This document shows, one piece after another, positions 41,417 through 50,863 of a stretch of DNA of 64,000 bases; positions within the stretch are counted from its first letter, which is position 1, and each line of letters opens with the position of its first letter. The stretch is from Chloroflexota bacterium (lineage in GTDB: Bacteria; Chloroflexota; Limnocylindria; P2-11E): positions 1-64,000 of the forward strand of contig VBFY01000055.1 in the NCBI GenBank assembly GCA_005889405.1, written 5' to 3'. The notes under the pieces are model-generated. The model made no database searches, was not told where the DNA came from, and saw only the letters and a list, made by a program, of their open reading frames with translations. Both the position numbers and the translations under genes were made by a program.

Positions 41417-42351
41417 GACGCGTCGAGCGCGATGAGCTCAGCGAGCTCGTCGTACGCGCGGCCAAGCGCACCACCCGCGCCACGCCGTCCGGACAGCGCC
41501 GCGCCGACCGCGGTCTCATCACGCGGCAGAGCGCGGAACGCCGCGCGCTCTCCGACGCGCGCCGTGCGTGACTGCGAGGCGACGAGCCACGCGGCATTCG
41601 GAAGATCGACCGCGTCGAGGGTCGCGAGTGAGAGCGGATCGTCATACGAGAGGACGAGCACGCGCTCGGCACGACTCGCGAGCGCGAGGCCGCGCTCATC
41701 CGCGAGCACGGGAGCATCGACCAGCACGAGCTCGGCGAGCGATCCGGCCGCCCGCACCGTCGACTCGGCGAGCGCGCGCGTCGGCGCGACCGGAGCGCCG
41801 CCGATCACGCGCACGCCCACGCTCTCGGCGGCGACGACTGCAAGATGCTCCGCGGTGAGCTCGTTCGTGAGACCCTCGAGCTCGGCCCACGTTCGTGGCG
41901 CGCACTGCAGCCACCACCCGAGCGCTCCCGTCCCGGTCGCATCGACCGCAGCCAGACTGAGTCGGGATGCGAGGCGACGCGCGAGGTTCGCGACGAGCAA
42001 GGTGCGGCCGACGCCTCCGCGCGCCCCGGTCACGACCACGACGCGTGTCGCTGAGCGCACCGTCCGTGGCAGTGCCGCCACGACGAGCGGGCCGAGCGCT
42101 GCCGCTTCGCAGGTCGACGCGATCGACGACGCGTCGTAGCCGAGAGCCGCGGCGAGTGCGCGTTCGGACTCGCCAGCGACCGCGACACGCGGGATCGCGG
42201 AGTCGAGCGCGGCGGCGGCGGCGCACGCCGAGGCGTCACGCAGGTCCACGAGGACCACATCGGGTCGGCCGGCGTCGCAGGGCTCGAGCCCGAGCACCGC
42301 CGCAGCGGCGCGCAGATCGTCACCGCCGCAGATCGCGGCCCGCGCGCTCAC
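41413..42351 (-). CDS. CpaE/TadZ-like ATPase with degenerate Walker A (locus B)
   Basis: 312 residues from GTG 42351. The N-terminal ~95 residues look like a degenerate receiver ('PDVVLVDLRDASACAAAAAL'). The ATPase part has 'VVVTGARGGVGRTLLVANLA', where both lysines of the MinD-type K-G-G-x-G-K motif are replaced by Arg. Hydrolysis is therefore doubtful and it may only bind nucleotide. Assigned to pilus positioning by context between TadA-like and CpaB-like genes. Confidence 0.72.
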   Translation of the reverse strand: MSARAAICGGDDLRAAAAVLGLEPCDAGRPDVVLVDLRDASACAAAAALDSAIPRVAVAGESERALAAALGYDASSIASTCEAAALGPLVVAALPRTVRSATRVVVVTGARGGVGRTLLVANLARRLASRLSLAAVDATGTGALGWWLQCAPRTWAELEGLTNELTAEHLAVVAAESVGVRVIGGAPVAPTRALAESTVRAAGSLAELVLVDAPVLADERGLALASRAERVLVLSYDDPLSLATLDAVDLPNAAWLVASQSRTARVGERAAFRALPRDETAVGAALSGRRGAGGALGRAYDELAELIALDAS

Positions 42352-42364
42352 GCAACTGCTCTCG

Positions 42365-42781
42365 TCAGCGCGCCGAGCGCAGCAGCGGCACCAGCAAAAG
42401 GCCGCCGCCGCGCGCGATCGCAATGGCGCTCGCGCCCTCTTCGTCGAGCTCAAGCACGATGCCGTGTTCGTCCGCTGCCATGACACGCGCCGCGTATGCG
42501 ACCGGCACGGCGTACGCGTGATCTCCCTGGCGCACCGCGAGCACGTCGATGACATCGCCAGTGCGCACGCGTGGAACGGGCGCCGCGAGCCACGAGGCTG
42601 GAAGACTCATCGCCCAGGTCGACGGCGCGAGCAACTGCGCGAGCGATGGCTGCGCGGCTGGCGCGGCGGCGCCACCGATCTCGGCGCCCAGCGCACCGAG
42701 CGTAAGGAGTGCCGACGCCGCGCCGAGAGCAAAGCGGCGCGCTGGCAGCCGGCGGCGCGTGGCGGTCAGCGCGGGGAGCAC
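42365..42781 (-). CDS. CpaB/RcpC-like SAF-domain protein
   Basis: 138 residues. One N-terminal membrane helix ('RFALGAASALLTLGALGAEI') is followed by an exported SAF-like C-terminal domain: 'VRTGDVIDVLAVRQGD', 'AARVMAADEHGIVLELDEEG' and 'AIAIARGGGLLLVPLL', the typical end of CpaB. Shorter than usual CpaB (about 230), missing most of the first SAF repeat. Overlaps the upstream TadG-like gene by 16 nt. Confidence 0.65.
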   Translation of the reverse strand: MLPALTATRRRLPARRFALGAASALLTLGALGAEIGGAAAPAAQPSLAQLLAPSTWAMSLPASWLAAPVPRVRTGDVIDVLAVRQGDHAYAVPVAYAARVMAADEHGIVLELDEEGASAIAIARGGGLLLVPLLRSAR

Positions 42782-43206
42782 GCGTCCACCTGCAGCGAGG
42801 CGCGGTGCAGCCGCCCGGCGTGCCGAAGGTCGATCTCGATCGTCGCACCCGCGCAGCGCGCGTCGACCGCTCCATCGAATATCGCGCCGTTCTGCGCCGC
42901 GGCCGCCGCGGCGGCGGCCCGCGCGGTCTCGCGGGTCGCAGGATCCGCGAGCAGCGCGACGACATCCACCGTGGGACGGGGGACGTTGAAGACGTGCGCC
43001 CGCACCGAGTCGAGATGCGCGATATACGCGTCCGCGACCGCCGCGGCCGCGGCTTCGACCGCGGCTTCGCCGACGTCTTGCGTACGTGCGTTCGCCAGCA
43101 CGCGCTCCTGGACCACGCGCAGGCCGACGATGGCGAGCGCACCGATCCCGATCAGCAGCGCCGCGACTACGAGCGCCTGGCCGCGCTCGCCACTCAAGGC
43201 ATCCAC
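42766..43206 (-). CDS. TadG/TadE-like pilus-associated membrane protein
   Basis: 146 residues from GTG 43206. It starts with 'MDALSGERGQALVVAALLIG', the ERGQA-hydrophobic pattern of TadG/TadE-like pseudopilins, then an Ala-rich exported region. The two cysteines 'DARCAGATIE' and 'VDACSPR' could pair. Overlaps the TadE-like gene by 13 nt. Confidence 0.62.
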   Translation of the reverse strand: MDALSGERGQALVVAALLIGIGALAIVGLRVVQERVLANARTQDVGEAAVEAAAAAVADAYIAHLDSVRAHVFNVPRPTVDVVALLADPATRETARAAAAAAAAQNGAIFDGAVDARCAGATIEIDLRHAGRLHRASLQVDACSPR

Positions 43207-43586
43207 TCGATGCGGCGCGACGCGCTGGCCGTCACGACCAAACGCGGAAGCCCGACGAAGCCCAGCGGTACCGGCAACGTGTAGCTCGCGTTGACGGTGA
43301 GCATCGATCCGCGTGGGTCGCGGTTACGCGGGGGCTCGTCTTGCGGCGGCGCGATGGCGCTCGTGACGCGCTCCGGCGCGAGCGGCGCGACCGTGGCGGC
43401 GAGCGTTCCGCGGATCTGTTCGTCGTCGTTCGTGAGGGCGCCCGCGCGCGCCGCCTCAGCGGTCGCGTGCTGGAGCGCGAGACGCGCAACACCGAGCTCC
43501 GCGACGAGCACCATCGCGAGCGCGACGACGAGGAGTGTCGGAAGCACGAGAGCGAATTCGACGATCGCCTGACCGCGGTCGTTCAC
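43194..43586 (-). CDS. TadE-like minor pseudopilin
   Basis: 130 residues from GTG 43586 with 'NDRGQAIVEFALVLPTLLVV', the TadE motif with the conserved Glu after the cleavage Gly-Gln. The helix is followed by 'ATAEAARAGALTNDDEQIRG', and the protein ends in beta-rich sequence. The start overlaps the hydrolase stop by GTGA. Presumably processed by the prepilin peptidase of locus A. Confidence 0.78.
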   Translation of the reverse strand: MNDRGQAIVEFALVLPTLLVVALAMVLVAELGVARLALQHATAEAARAGALTNDDEQIRGTLAATVAPLAPERVTSAIAPPQDEPPRNRDPRGSMLTVNASYTLPVPLGFVGLPRLVVTASASRRIEWMP

Positions 43587-44638
43587 TCGCTGATCGGCGG
43601 CCACGGCAGCGCGTGACGTAGCGTGCGGCGGAAGAGGCCGCCGATGCCTCCGATGAGGCACACGACGCAGATCCCGTCGAGCACCACCTGCGCCTGAAGG
43701 TCGGTGGTCTGCGCGAACATGTCGGCGGCCGCGCGAAGCGCGAGGCCGCGCTCGTCCGGCGGTACGGCGCGAGCGCGGATCGTCGCCATCGTGAGGTCGA
43801 TGGCCTGCTTGCTCTTGAGGATGCCACCGTGGCCTTCGACCTCGGCGGCCGACATGGGCAGCAGGACCCGTGACGGCACGCCGGGGTCCCGCGCATCCGC
43901 GGTGCTGACGAGTCCGTCGGTCGCGAGACGCAGATCGAGCCGCACGACGCCCGGCGGCGGCGCGGACGCGTGCAGCCGCGCCATGTCGCGCACCGCGGCA
44001 GTGTCTGGATCGCGGAGGACCGCTTTGGCGAACGCGCGCGTGTCCTCGCGCGCAGGTCCGCTCGCTGCGAGCCAGCTCTGCGCCTCTGCGGCCGCGTGTA
44101 CACCGTCGTGGGGCGTGGCCCATGCGACGTAGGTCGTGACGCCGTCGCTCGCGGAAAGGCCAAGGTCGAAGGCGCGATCGGCCACGTTGCCACCCATCGA
44201 GTGCGTGACGATGTGCACGCCGCCGTAGCTCTTCGACAGCCTTCGGATCGTGTCGCGCAGCTGGACCGCGTTCGCGTCGATCGCACCGAACGTGTCATAG
44301 GTCCCGACGTCGCGGCCGAACTCCATGACGTCGTAGCCGCCCGTCTTCGCAACGCGGTCGCGGAATGCGCCGAAGGCAGGCGGGTCCTCCTCGGAGGCAT
44401 AGCCGCCGACCAGGATGATCAGCTCCTTCTTCGGCGCGTCCGGCGTCGCAGACGCCGCGGGCGCACGCTCGACGGGACGGAGGACCGTGAGCGGCGGACG
44501 GAGGGGAGGACCCGCGTCCACCGAACGGAGCGGCGGGTCCTCGTCCGCCAATGCAACGAGCGCCAAGGCCGGAAGGGCGACCCACGCCAACAGCGTCGCG
44601 CCGATCAACGCTCGCATCCGCATCGCGGCACATGTCAT
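43583..44638 (-). CDS. Exported alpha/beta hydrolase at the head of Tad locus B
   Basis: 351 residues (in-frame ATG at 44620 is the alternative start). A hydrophobic N-terminus (residues 8-30) suggests a signal peptide or anchor. The nucleophile elbow is 'THSMGGNVADRAFDL' (GxSxG as H-S-M-G-G), and the oxyanion region is 'LIILVGGYAS'. A C-terminal hydrophobic 'VVLDGICVVCLIGGIGGLF' may be a second anchor. Lipase/esterase-like, substrate unknown. GTGA overlap with the TadE-like gene links it to the pilus operon. Confidence 0.7.
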   Translation of the reverse strand: MTCAAMRMRALIGATLLAWVALPALALVALADEDPPLRSVDAGPPLRPPLTVLRPVERAPAASATPDAPKKELIILVGGYASEEDPPAFGAFRDRVAKTGGYDVMEFGRDVGTYDTFGAIDANAVQLRDTIRRLSKSYGGVHIVTHSMGGNVADRAFDLGLSASDGVTTYVAWATPHDGVHAAAEAQSWLAASGPAREDTRAFAKAVLRDPDTAAVRDMARLHASAPPPGVVRLDLRLATDGLVSTADARDPGVPSRVLLPMSAAEVEGHGGILKSKQAIDLTMATIRARAVPPDERGLALRAAADMFAQTTDLQAQVVLDGICVVCLIGGIGGLFRRTLRHALPWPPISE

Positions 44639-44712
44639 CAGCGCATGAGGCAGTGGCGAAGAGGAGCCGCGACCGGTACGGGAGTACTAGTTTTCTTGTA
44701 ACCTGCAGAACC

Positions 44713-45480
44713 GTGAATAGAGCATTACTGCTAATGCTGGTCGTGGTCGCGTGCGCGCCCACGCCGACTGCGAAGCTGCCGGTCATCTGCGGCGCGACCG
44801 CGGGAGGCCGCGCCGGCGCCGAGACGCAGCTGCGATTCGTCGAGGCGAGCGACACCGAGATCGTCCTCACTTTTGGCGCCAGCTCGACGTCGAACGTCTT
44901 CGACGTCCCGGCGTTCAAGCTCACGCCGCTCGAGGGCGCGGGATCTCCTCGCGCGTATCGCCTCAAGGTGAGTGGCACATCGACGCTCAATCCGGACGGG
45001 ACGGCCAGCTACCGCGGACTGAAAGGGCTCGAGCCCGGTGGCCGCACCGTGCGCGCCATCGATCTCATCGACGAATCGGCACGTGTCGTGACCTTCACGG
45101 TCGCGCTCGAACGGGAGGTCTGTCCGTTCGTCGCCGCGAAGATCTATCAGTACGGGAAGAGCCCGCGCGCGCAGATCGCCCTCACGTTCAACGGTGCGAG
45201 CGCCCTGACGCTCGAAACGATCTCGGACGCCGTTGGTGGCGCGCCGATCGGCACGCCGGTGCAAGGGAGCGGCGCGGGCTACGAGCCGTCATCGAAGATC
45301 AGCATCACCATCGGCGGCCGTCTGGTCTGGGATACGACCGCGAATCGCGACGGGACATTCGACTCCGGCTTTTGGATCCCGGACCGCGAGCCCGGCCTGT
45401 ACACCGTCACCGCGACCGACGGCCACGGGCATGTCGGGACGACCACGCTGCGCGTGATGGCACAGCGCACCAAGAAATGA
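44713..45480 (+). CDS. Lipoprotein with Ig/FN3-like C-terminal region
   Basis: 255 residues from GTG 44713. The lipobox is VVVAC (Cys14). Mature part contains beta-strand-rich sequence, ending in an Ig-like block 'GYEPSSKISITIGGRLVWDT' and 'FDSGFWIPDREPGLYTVTAT', typical of bacterial extracellular Ig or FN3-like domains. It is probably a surface-exposed protein of unknown function. ATGA overlap with the CGNR gene. Confidence 0.72.
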   Translation: MNRALLLMLVVVACAPTPTAKLPVICGATAGGRAGAETQLRFVEASDTEIVLTFGASSTSNVFDVPAFKLTPLEGAGSPRAYRLKVSGTSTLNPDGTASYRGLKGLEPGGRTVRAIDLIDESARVVTFTVALEREVCPFVAAKIYQYGKSPRAQIALTFNGASALTLETISDAVGGAPIGTPVQGSGAGYEPSSKISITIGGRLVWDTTANRDGTFDSGFWIPDREPGLYTVTATDGHGHVGTTTLRVMAQRTKK

Positions 45481-46016
45481 CGGTGCTCGGCATCGACGCG
45501 CTCATCGTCGTCGCGAGCAGCGCCCACGGTCCGGAGGGACACCTCGGGCTGCCGCGCGGGGGCGTGCGCTCGAACGACGAGCACGATCACCTCACCGACG
45601 CCAGGGCCGCGCGCGAGTTCCTCGCTGCACGTCATGAATTCGCGGCGCCAGCCGGAGCACCGCCTATGACCGAGCTGCGACGGCTACGTCTGCTGCGCGA
45701 CGCCGTGCGGTCGCTCGTGCGCGGCGACGTGCAGTCGTATGCGCGCCGCCGCGACGCCTTGCTCCGCGGCGCGCGCTACCGGCTCGCGCCGGACGGGACG
45801 CTCGCCAGCGACCACGAGGGCTGGACCGAGTTCTGCGATCTTCTCATCCCACCGCTCGTCGCCCTCGGGAGCGAGAAGCGGCGTCCGCACGCGTGCGGCA
45901 ATCGTCGCTGCGGCTGGCTCTTCGTCGATCGGTCCGCGAATGGTCTGCGGCGCTGGTGCGATGCGAAGGCCTGCGGCAACCGGATGAAGGTGCGCCGCTA
46001 CCGCGCGCGCCATTAG
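45477..46016 (+). CDS. ABATE/CGNR zinc-finger putative stress regulator
   Basis: 179 residues. The C-terminal CGNR finger is clear: 'ACGNRRCGWLFVDRSANGLR' followed by 'RWCDAKACGNRMKVRRYRAR', with paired C-x4-C motifs. The N-terminal ABATE-like segment has 'LTDARAAREFLAARHE'. Such proteins are proposed transcription regulators. It starts in ATGA with the lipoprotein gene and overlaps the convergent gatD by 4 nt. Confidence 0.83.
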   Translation: MTVLGIDALIVVASSAHGPEGHLGLPRGGVRSNDEHDHLTDARAAREFLAARHEFAAPAGAPPMTELRRLRLLRDAVRSLVRGDVQSYARRRDALLRGARYRLAPDGTLASDHEGWTEFCDLLIPPLVALGSEKRRPHACGNRRCGWLFVDRSANGLRRWCDAKACGNRMKVRRYRARH

Positions 46017-46738
46017 GCGCGTACCTTCGCGACCTCTACCGCCTGCTCGCTCGCGGCCTTCTCCTCCCGGTCATCGAGCGGCATGAGCTTCTGCGGGCCA
46101 TGTCGCCGCTCGAGCGCCCACGCGAGCAGACGATCGGCGAGCCAGGGATTCTTCGGGAGGCACGAGCCGTGGCTGTACGTGCCGACGATCTTTCCCTGCA
46201 CCGCGCCCTCGGTCTTGTCCTCGCCGTTGTTCCCGTTGCCAACCACGACGGTGCCGAGCGGCTTCGCCTTCGGTCCGAGGTAGGTGCGACCGCTGTGGTT
46301 CTCAAATCCGACGAGCACGCCGTCGGGCGTCTCGGCGACGAGGTTGCCGACGAAACGCAGCGTGCCGGCGCGCGTGCGAACGTCGAGCACGCCCAGTCCC
46401 GGGATGGACGGCGCGTTCTCGGGAACGTACTCATGTCCGAGCAGCTGGTAACCGCCACAGATCGTCAGCGCCGCGGCGCCGTTCGCGAGGGACGCTCTGA
46501 GCGCGTCTCCATTCGGGCCGACGAGATCGGCACTCACGATGTCCTGACCCTGGTCCTGACCGCCACCGAAGAACCAGAGGTCGGGCCAGTCCGCGTCGAA
46601 CGTCATGCCAGCGGTGAACGCGCGCACTTCCACGGAAATATCTCGCCAGCTCGCGCGCTGCGTCAGCGCGAGGACGTTGCCGCGGTCACCGTAGATGTTC
46701 ATGAGGTCGGGGTACAGGTGCGCGATATGTAGATCCAT
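46013..46738 (-). CDS. gatD: Lipid II isoglutaminyl synthase glutaminase subunit GatD
   Basis: 241 residues, a class I glutamine amidotransferase of the CobB/CobQ type: 'HLYPDLMNIYGDRGNVLALT', nucleophile Cys in 'ALTICGGYQLLGHEY' and His in 'VGTYSHGSCLPKNPWLAD'. With MurT it amidates the D-Glu of lipid II. Start lies 3 nt after the murT stop. Confidence 0.9.
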   Translation of the reverse strand: MDLHIAHLYPDLMNIYGDRGNVLALTQRASWRDISVEVRAFTAGMTFDADWPDLWFFGGGQDQGQDIVSADLVGPNGDALRASLANGAAALTICGGYQLLGHEYVPENAPSIPGLGVLDVRTRAGTLRFVGNLVAETPDGVLVGFENHSGRTYLGPKAKPLGTVVVGNGNNGEDKTEGAVQGKIVGTYSHGSCLPKNPWLADRLLAWALERRHGPQKLMPLDDREEKAASEQAVEVAKVRA

Positions 46739-46741
46739 CGC

Positions 46742-48133
46742 TCAATCTTCCCAAAAATTCGCGACGTGCCCGCGGCGTGCGAGCTCACCGCGCAGCGCCA
46801 GCATCGCGGTGTACGTCGCGAGCACGACGACCTCGCCGCCCGGCGCCGCTCCTCCGAGCGCCCGGTCGATGGCGCTCCCCCACTGGTCAACGACCTCGAT
46901 CCTGTCGCGCGCGACCCCGGCATACTTCAGGCGGTTCGCGAGGTCACGCGAGCGGATCCCGGTCACGACCGCGTGCTCGACCGTGGGCGCGAGCGTTTCG
47001 AAGTCGGCGTCCCAGATCCACGAGACGTCGCGGCCGTCGGCATCGCGATCGTTCAGGGCGGCGAGCAGGCGCGAGCGCCGGCCCGATTCGAGTAGGGCAC
47101 CGATCGCGGCGTTGAAGCCGGCAGGATTCTTCACGAGGATCAGGCGCAGCTCGCGTCCGTCGACGGCGACCTGCTCCAGGCGGCCGAACGCCGGCCGGAA
47201 GTTGGCGATCGCCAGTGCCGCGGTCGGCAGCGCGATGTCCAGCGCGCGCGCCACCGCGAGCGCGGCCAGCGCGTTGTAGGCGTTGTACAGGCCGGCGATC
47301 GGCACCCGCACCGGGTCGAAGGCGCTCGCGACCGCGGTCCGCAGCTGGATCTCGCTCGACAGTGGTGTGAGCACGACGCGTGTCGCAGACACATCGCGCT
47401 CGGGCCGCGTCAGCCCGCACGACGGGCACGACCAGTCGCCCTCATGCGCAAGAACGACCCGCTGATAGCGCAGCGGCTGACGGCAACGCGGACAGCGCGT
47501 GGCATCGCTGATCGCCTGCGGCACGAGCCCGCCGACATCTGGATCGTCGAGACCGAAGTAGAGGACCGGGCCGGAGTGTCGCTGACCGAGCCACGCCACG
47601 ATCGGATCGTCCGCGTTCAGCACGAGAATGACGCGCGGATCGAGCTTCGCGACCGCGTCGCCGATACGGCGCGCGAGCTGATCGATCTCGAAGTAGCGAT
47701 CGAGCTGGTCGCGGAACAGGTTCGTGACCAGCACGACGCGCGGGCTGATCCGCCCGAGCACGCGCGGCAACGACGCCTCGTCGACTTCGAACATCCCGAT
47801 GTCACCCCGAAGCACACCGCGCCAGTCGTTCTCGGTGAGGAGCGCGCCGGCGATGCCTCGCTCCAAGTTGGAGCCCGAGCGGTTGTGTATCGGACCCCAG
47901 CCTGTCGCGCGCACGATGTCGGACAGCATCCGCGCCGTTGTCGTCTTTCCATTCGTGCCGGAGACGAACACCACTCCGTGCGCGAGCTCGCTCGCGACCG
48001 CACCGATGAAGTCCGGATCGATGGTGAGCGCGACCAGCCCAGGCAGCGCGGTGCCGCCGCGACCGGTGAGTTGAAGTCCGAGGCGCGTCAGTTTTCCTGC
48101 GGTGTTCGCGAGAAGGGCGAGGGGGTCGGGCAT
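46742..48133 (-). CDS. murT: Lipid II isoglutaminyl synthase subunit MurT
   Basis: 463 residues, Mur-ligase fold. ATP loop 'VFVSGTNGKTTTARMLSDIV', a zinc ribbon inserted in the central domain ('CPRCRQPLRYQ' and 'WSCPSCGLTRPERD'), and a DUF1727 C-terminal domain with 'LVKNPAGFNAAIGALLESG'. The ribbon is characteristic of MurT. Presence of MurT/GatD supports a peptidoglycan with amidated stem peptides. Confidence 0.92.
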   Translation of the reverse strand: MPDPLALLANTAGKLTRLGLQLTGRGGTALPGLVALTIDPDFIGAVASELAHGVVFVSGTNGKTTTARMLSDIVRATGWGPIHNRSGSNLERGIAGALLTENDWRGVLRGDIGMFEVDEASLPRVLGRISPRVVLVTNLFRDQLDRYFEIDQLARRIGDAVAKLDPRVILVLNADDPIVAWLGQRHSGPVLYFGLDDPDVGGLVPQAISDATRCPRCRQPLRYQRVVLAHEGDWSCPSCGLTRPERDVSATRVVLTPLSSEIQLRTAVASAFDPVRVPIAGLYNAYNALAALAVARALDIALPTAALAIANFRPAFGRLEQVAVDGRELRLILVKNPAGFNAAIGALLESGRRSRLLAALNDRDADGRDVSWIWDADFETLAPTVEHAVVTGIRSRDLANRLKYAGVARDRIEVVDQWGSAIDRALGGAAPGGEVVVLATYTAMLALRGELARRGHVANFWED

Positions 48134-48172
48134 CGTGGTAAGCCTATGGGCCGGCAGGCGAGCGCGACGCGA

Positions 48173-48787
48173 CTACGCGGGCGCTTGGACCTCACGTAGA
48201 AGGATCTCGATCTCGTCGACCGCTCGGCCGAGACGCATGACGAGCGACTTCGCGCCCTCGCCGTTCGCGCTCTCGCGGAGCTCTCCCATCGTCTCGAGCC
48301 GCGCGAGCTCCGCAACGGCCTTCCGCAGCCGCGCTACCGACAGCGATGTCGGTAGGTTGCGGCGGAGCAGAACGATCCGCTCTTCGAGACGCTCGAGCCT
48401 GCGGCGAAGCTCGCCTTCGAGGTCTTCGGGTGCGAGGTCGTCGAGGCGCTTCGCGTCTGCCTGCAGTGAGCTCAGGTCGCGCTGGACCAGCTGCGATGCC
48501 TTCTCGAGGGAATAACCTTTGGCGAGGGCTTGGCGAATGCGGATGACCTTCTCCATCGCATAGACGTCGTAGTCGTGCTCGCCGTCGGCCGACGGCTTGA
48601 CCAAGCCCTTCTTGGTCCAGTAGATGAGCTGCCGCGGCGTCACGTTGCAGACGCGGGCGGCTTCGGCGGCGGACAGCCGTAGACGCGAGAGGACTTCGCC
48701 GTCATTGGCGATGAGCACTCGCGCGAGGACGTCTCGGATCTCTGTGTCTGCCACGGAACGCAGATTCTTCGGCTCGCGGTCGGCCAT
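48173..48787 (-). CDS. MerR-family regulator
   Basis: 204 residues from ATG 48787 (an upstream in-frame start at 48823 adds 12 residues). MerR HTH: 'LSAAEAARVCNVTPRQLIYW' with 'TKKGLVKPSA' and 'VIRIRQALAKGYSLEKASQL'. A long coiled coil follows ('DLEGELRRRLERLEERIVLL'). It has no obvious effector-binding cysteines. Targets unknown. Confidence 0.75.
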   Translation of the reverse strand: MADREPKNLRSVADTEIRDVLARVLIANDGEVLSRLRLSAAEAARVCNVTPRQLIYWTKKGLVKPSADGEHDYDVYAMEKVIRIRQALAKGYSLEKASQLVQRDLSSLQADAKRLDDLAPEDLEGELRRRLERLEERIVLLRRNLPTSLSVARLRKAVAELARLETMGELRESANGEGAKSLVMRLGRAVDEIEILLREVQAPA

Positions 48788-48833
48788 GTCAAGAACCGCG
48801 ACAGATGGTACGCAGCGCCCCACGGGCGGCGGT

Positions 48834-49082
48834 TCAGACCTTCGCGCGGGGTGGTGCCTTGAGCGCCTGGCGGTAGGCGACCTTCACGGTCGCATGAAAA
48901 CGGCTCAGCTTGCCGCGTTCCCAGTTGGCCCAAAGACGCGCGACCTCGACGCCCAGCGGCGTCTTCACATCGCTGGCCTTCACCGCCGCAGCAACGGCAT
49001 CTTCCCAGCCGCGCGATGACGAACCTGTCGCCTCACTCAGTCGGATAACGCCGGCAGTTGTCTTAGCTCGTAGTGCGGGCAC
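48834..49082 (-). CDS. Dodecin-family protein
   Basis: 82 residues from GTG 49082, with GAAGGA about 5 nt upstream; a TTG at 49094 would add four residues. The dodecin pattern is seen: 'VIRLSEATGSSSRGWEDAVA' then 'HATVKVAYRQAL'. Dodecins form dodecameric flavin/CoA buffers. Sequence 'VARLWANWERGKLSRF' in the middle is family-consistent. Overlaps the YtxH-like gene end by 20 nt. Confidence 0.75.
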   Translation of the reverse strand: MPALRAKTTAGVIRLSEATGSSSRGWEDAVAAAVKASDVKTPLGVEVARLWANWERGKLSRFHATVKVAYRQALKAPPRAKV

Positions 49083-49320
49083 CGCGTCCTTCAACGGGAC
49101 GGCTGCGTTTTGGCATTGCGCTCTCGGGATGTCCGTTCGTCGCTGCCTGCGACGGCTCGATCGGCGGCAACGCGGCGATCTCGAGCAGCTGGTTGATCAT
49201 CGCGGCGAACCGCTCGTTCAGCATGCGGCGCGTCTCGGCTCCGGGGCGCGGCGCGATGAGCATGCCGACCACGACACCGACGACGAACGCGCGAAGAGCG
49301 GCGTTGATGACTCCGAACAC
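49063..49320 (-). CDS. Small YtxH-like membrane protein
   Basis: 85 residues: one N-terminal helix ('INAALRAFVVGVVVGMLIAP') with the YtxH-like 'APRPGAETRRMLNERFA', then a hydrophilic Pro/Ser-rich tail. Starts 13 nt after the stop of the NtrC-type regulator and overlaps the dodecin gene. Unknown function. Confidence 0.6.
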   Translation of the reverse strand: MFGVINAALRAFVVGVVVGMLIAPRPGAETRRMLNERFAAMINQLLEIAALPPIEPSQAATNGHPESAMPKRSRPVEGRGARTTS

Positions 49321-49333
49321 GGTGACCTCCTCG

Positions 49334-50725
<1,392 letters not shown>

Positions 50726-50863
50726 GGTTGTACGGTTCCTTCCCAGCGGGAGCCGGATTTAGGCTCTGAGACCACGCTCCCTGGTATGAGCCGTCAGTTT
50801 GTGTCCCGCGAAGCGTACATGTCAAATCGCCGCCTGCTTAGGTGGGCGTTCGGGAACCGCCCG

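Noticed and set aside
50803-50825. TTGACA on the minus strand upstream of the NtrC-type regulator
   Set aside because: The -35 hexamer is perfect, but nothing resembling a -10 box lies 16-18 nt downstream, so no promoter is listed.
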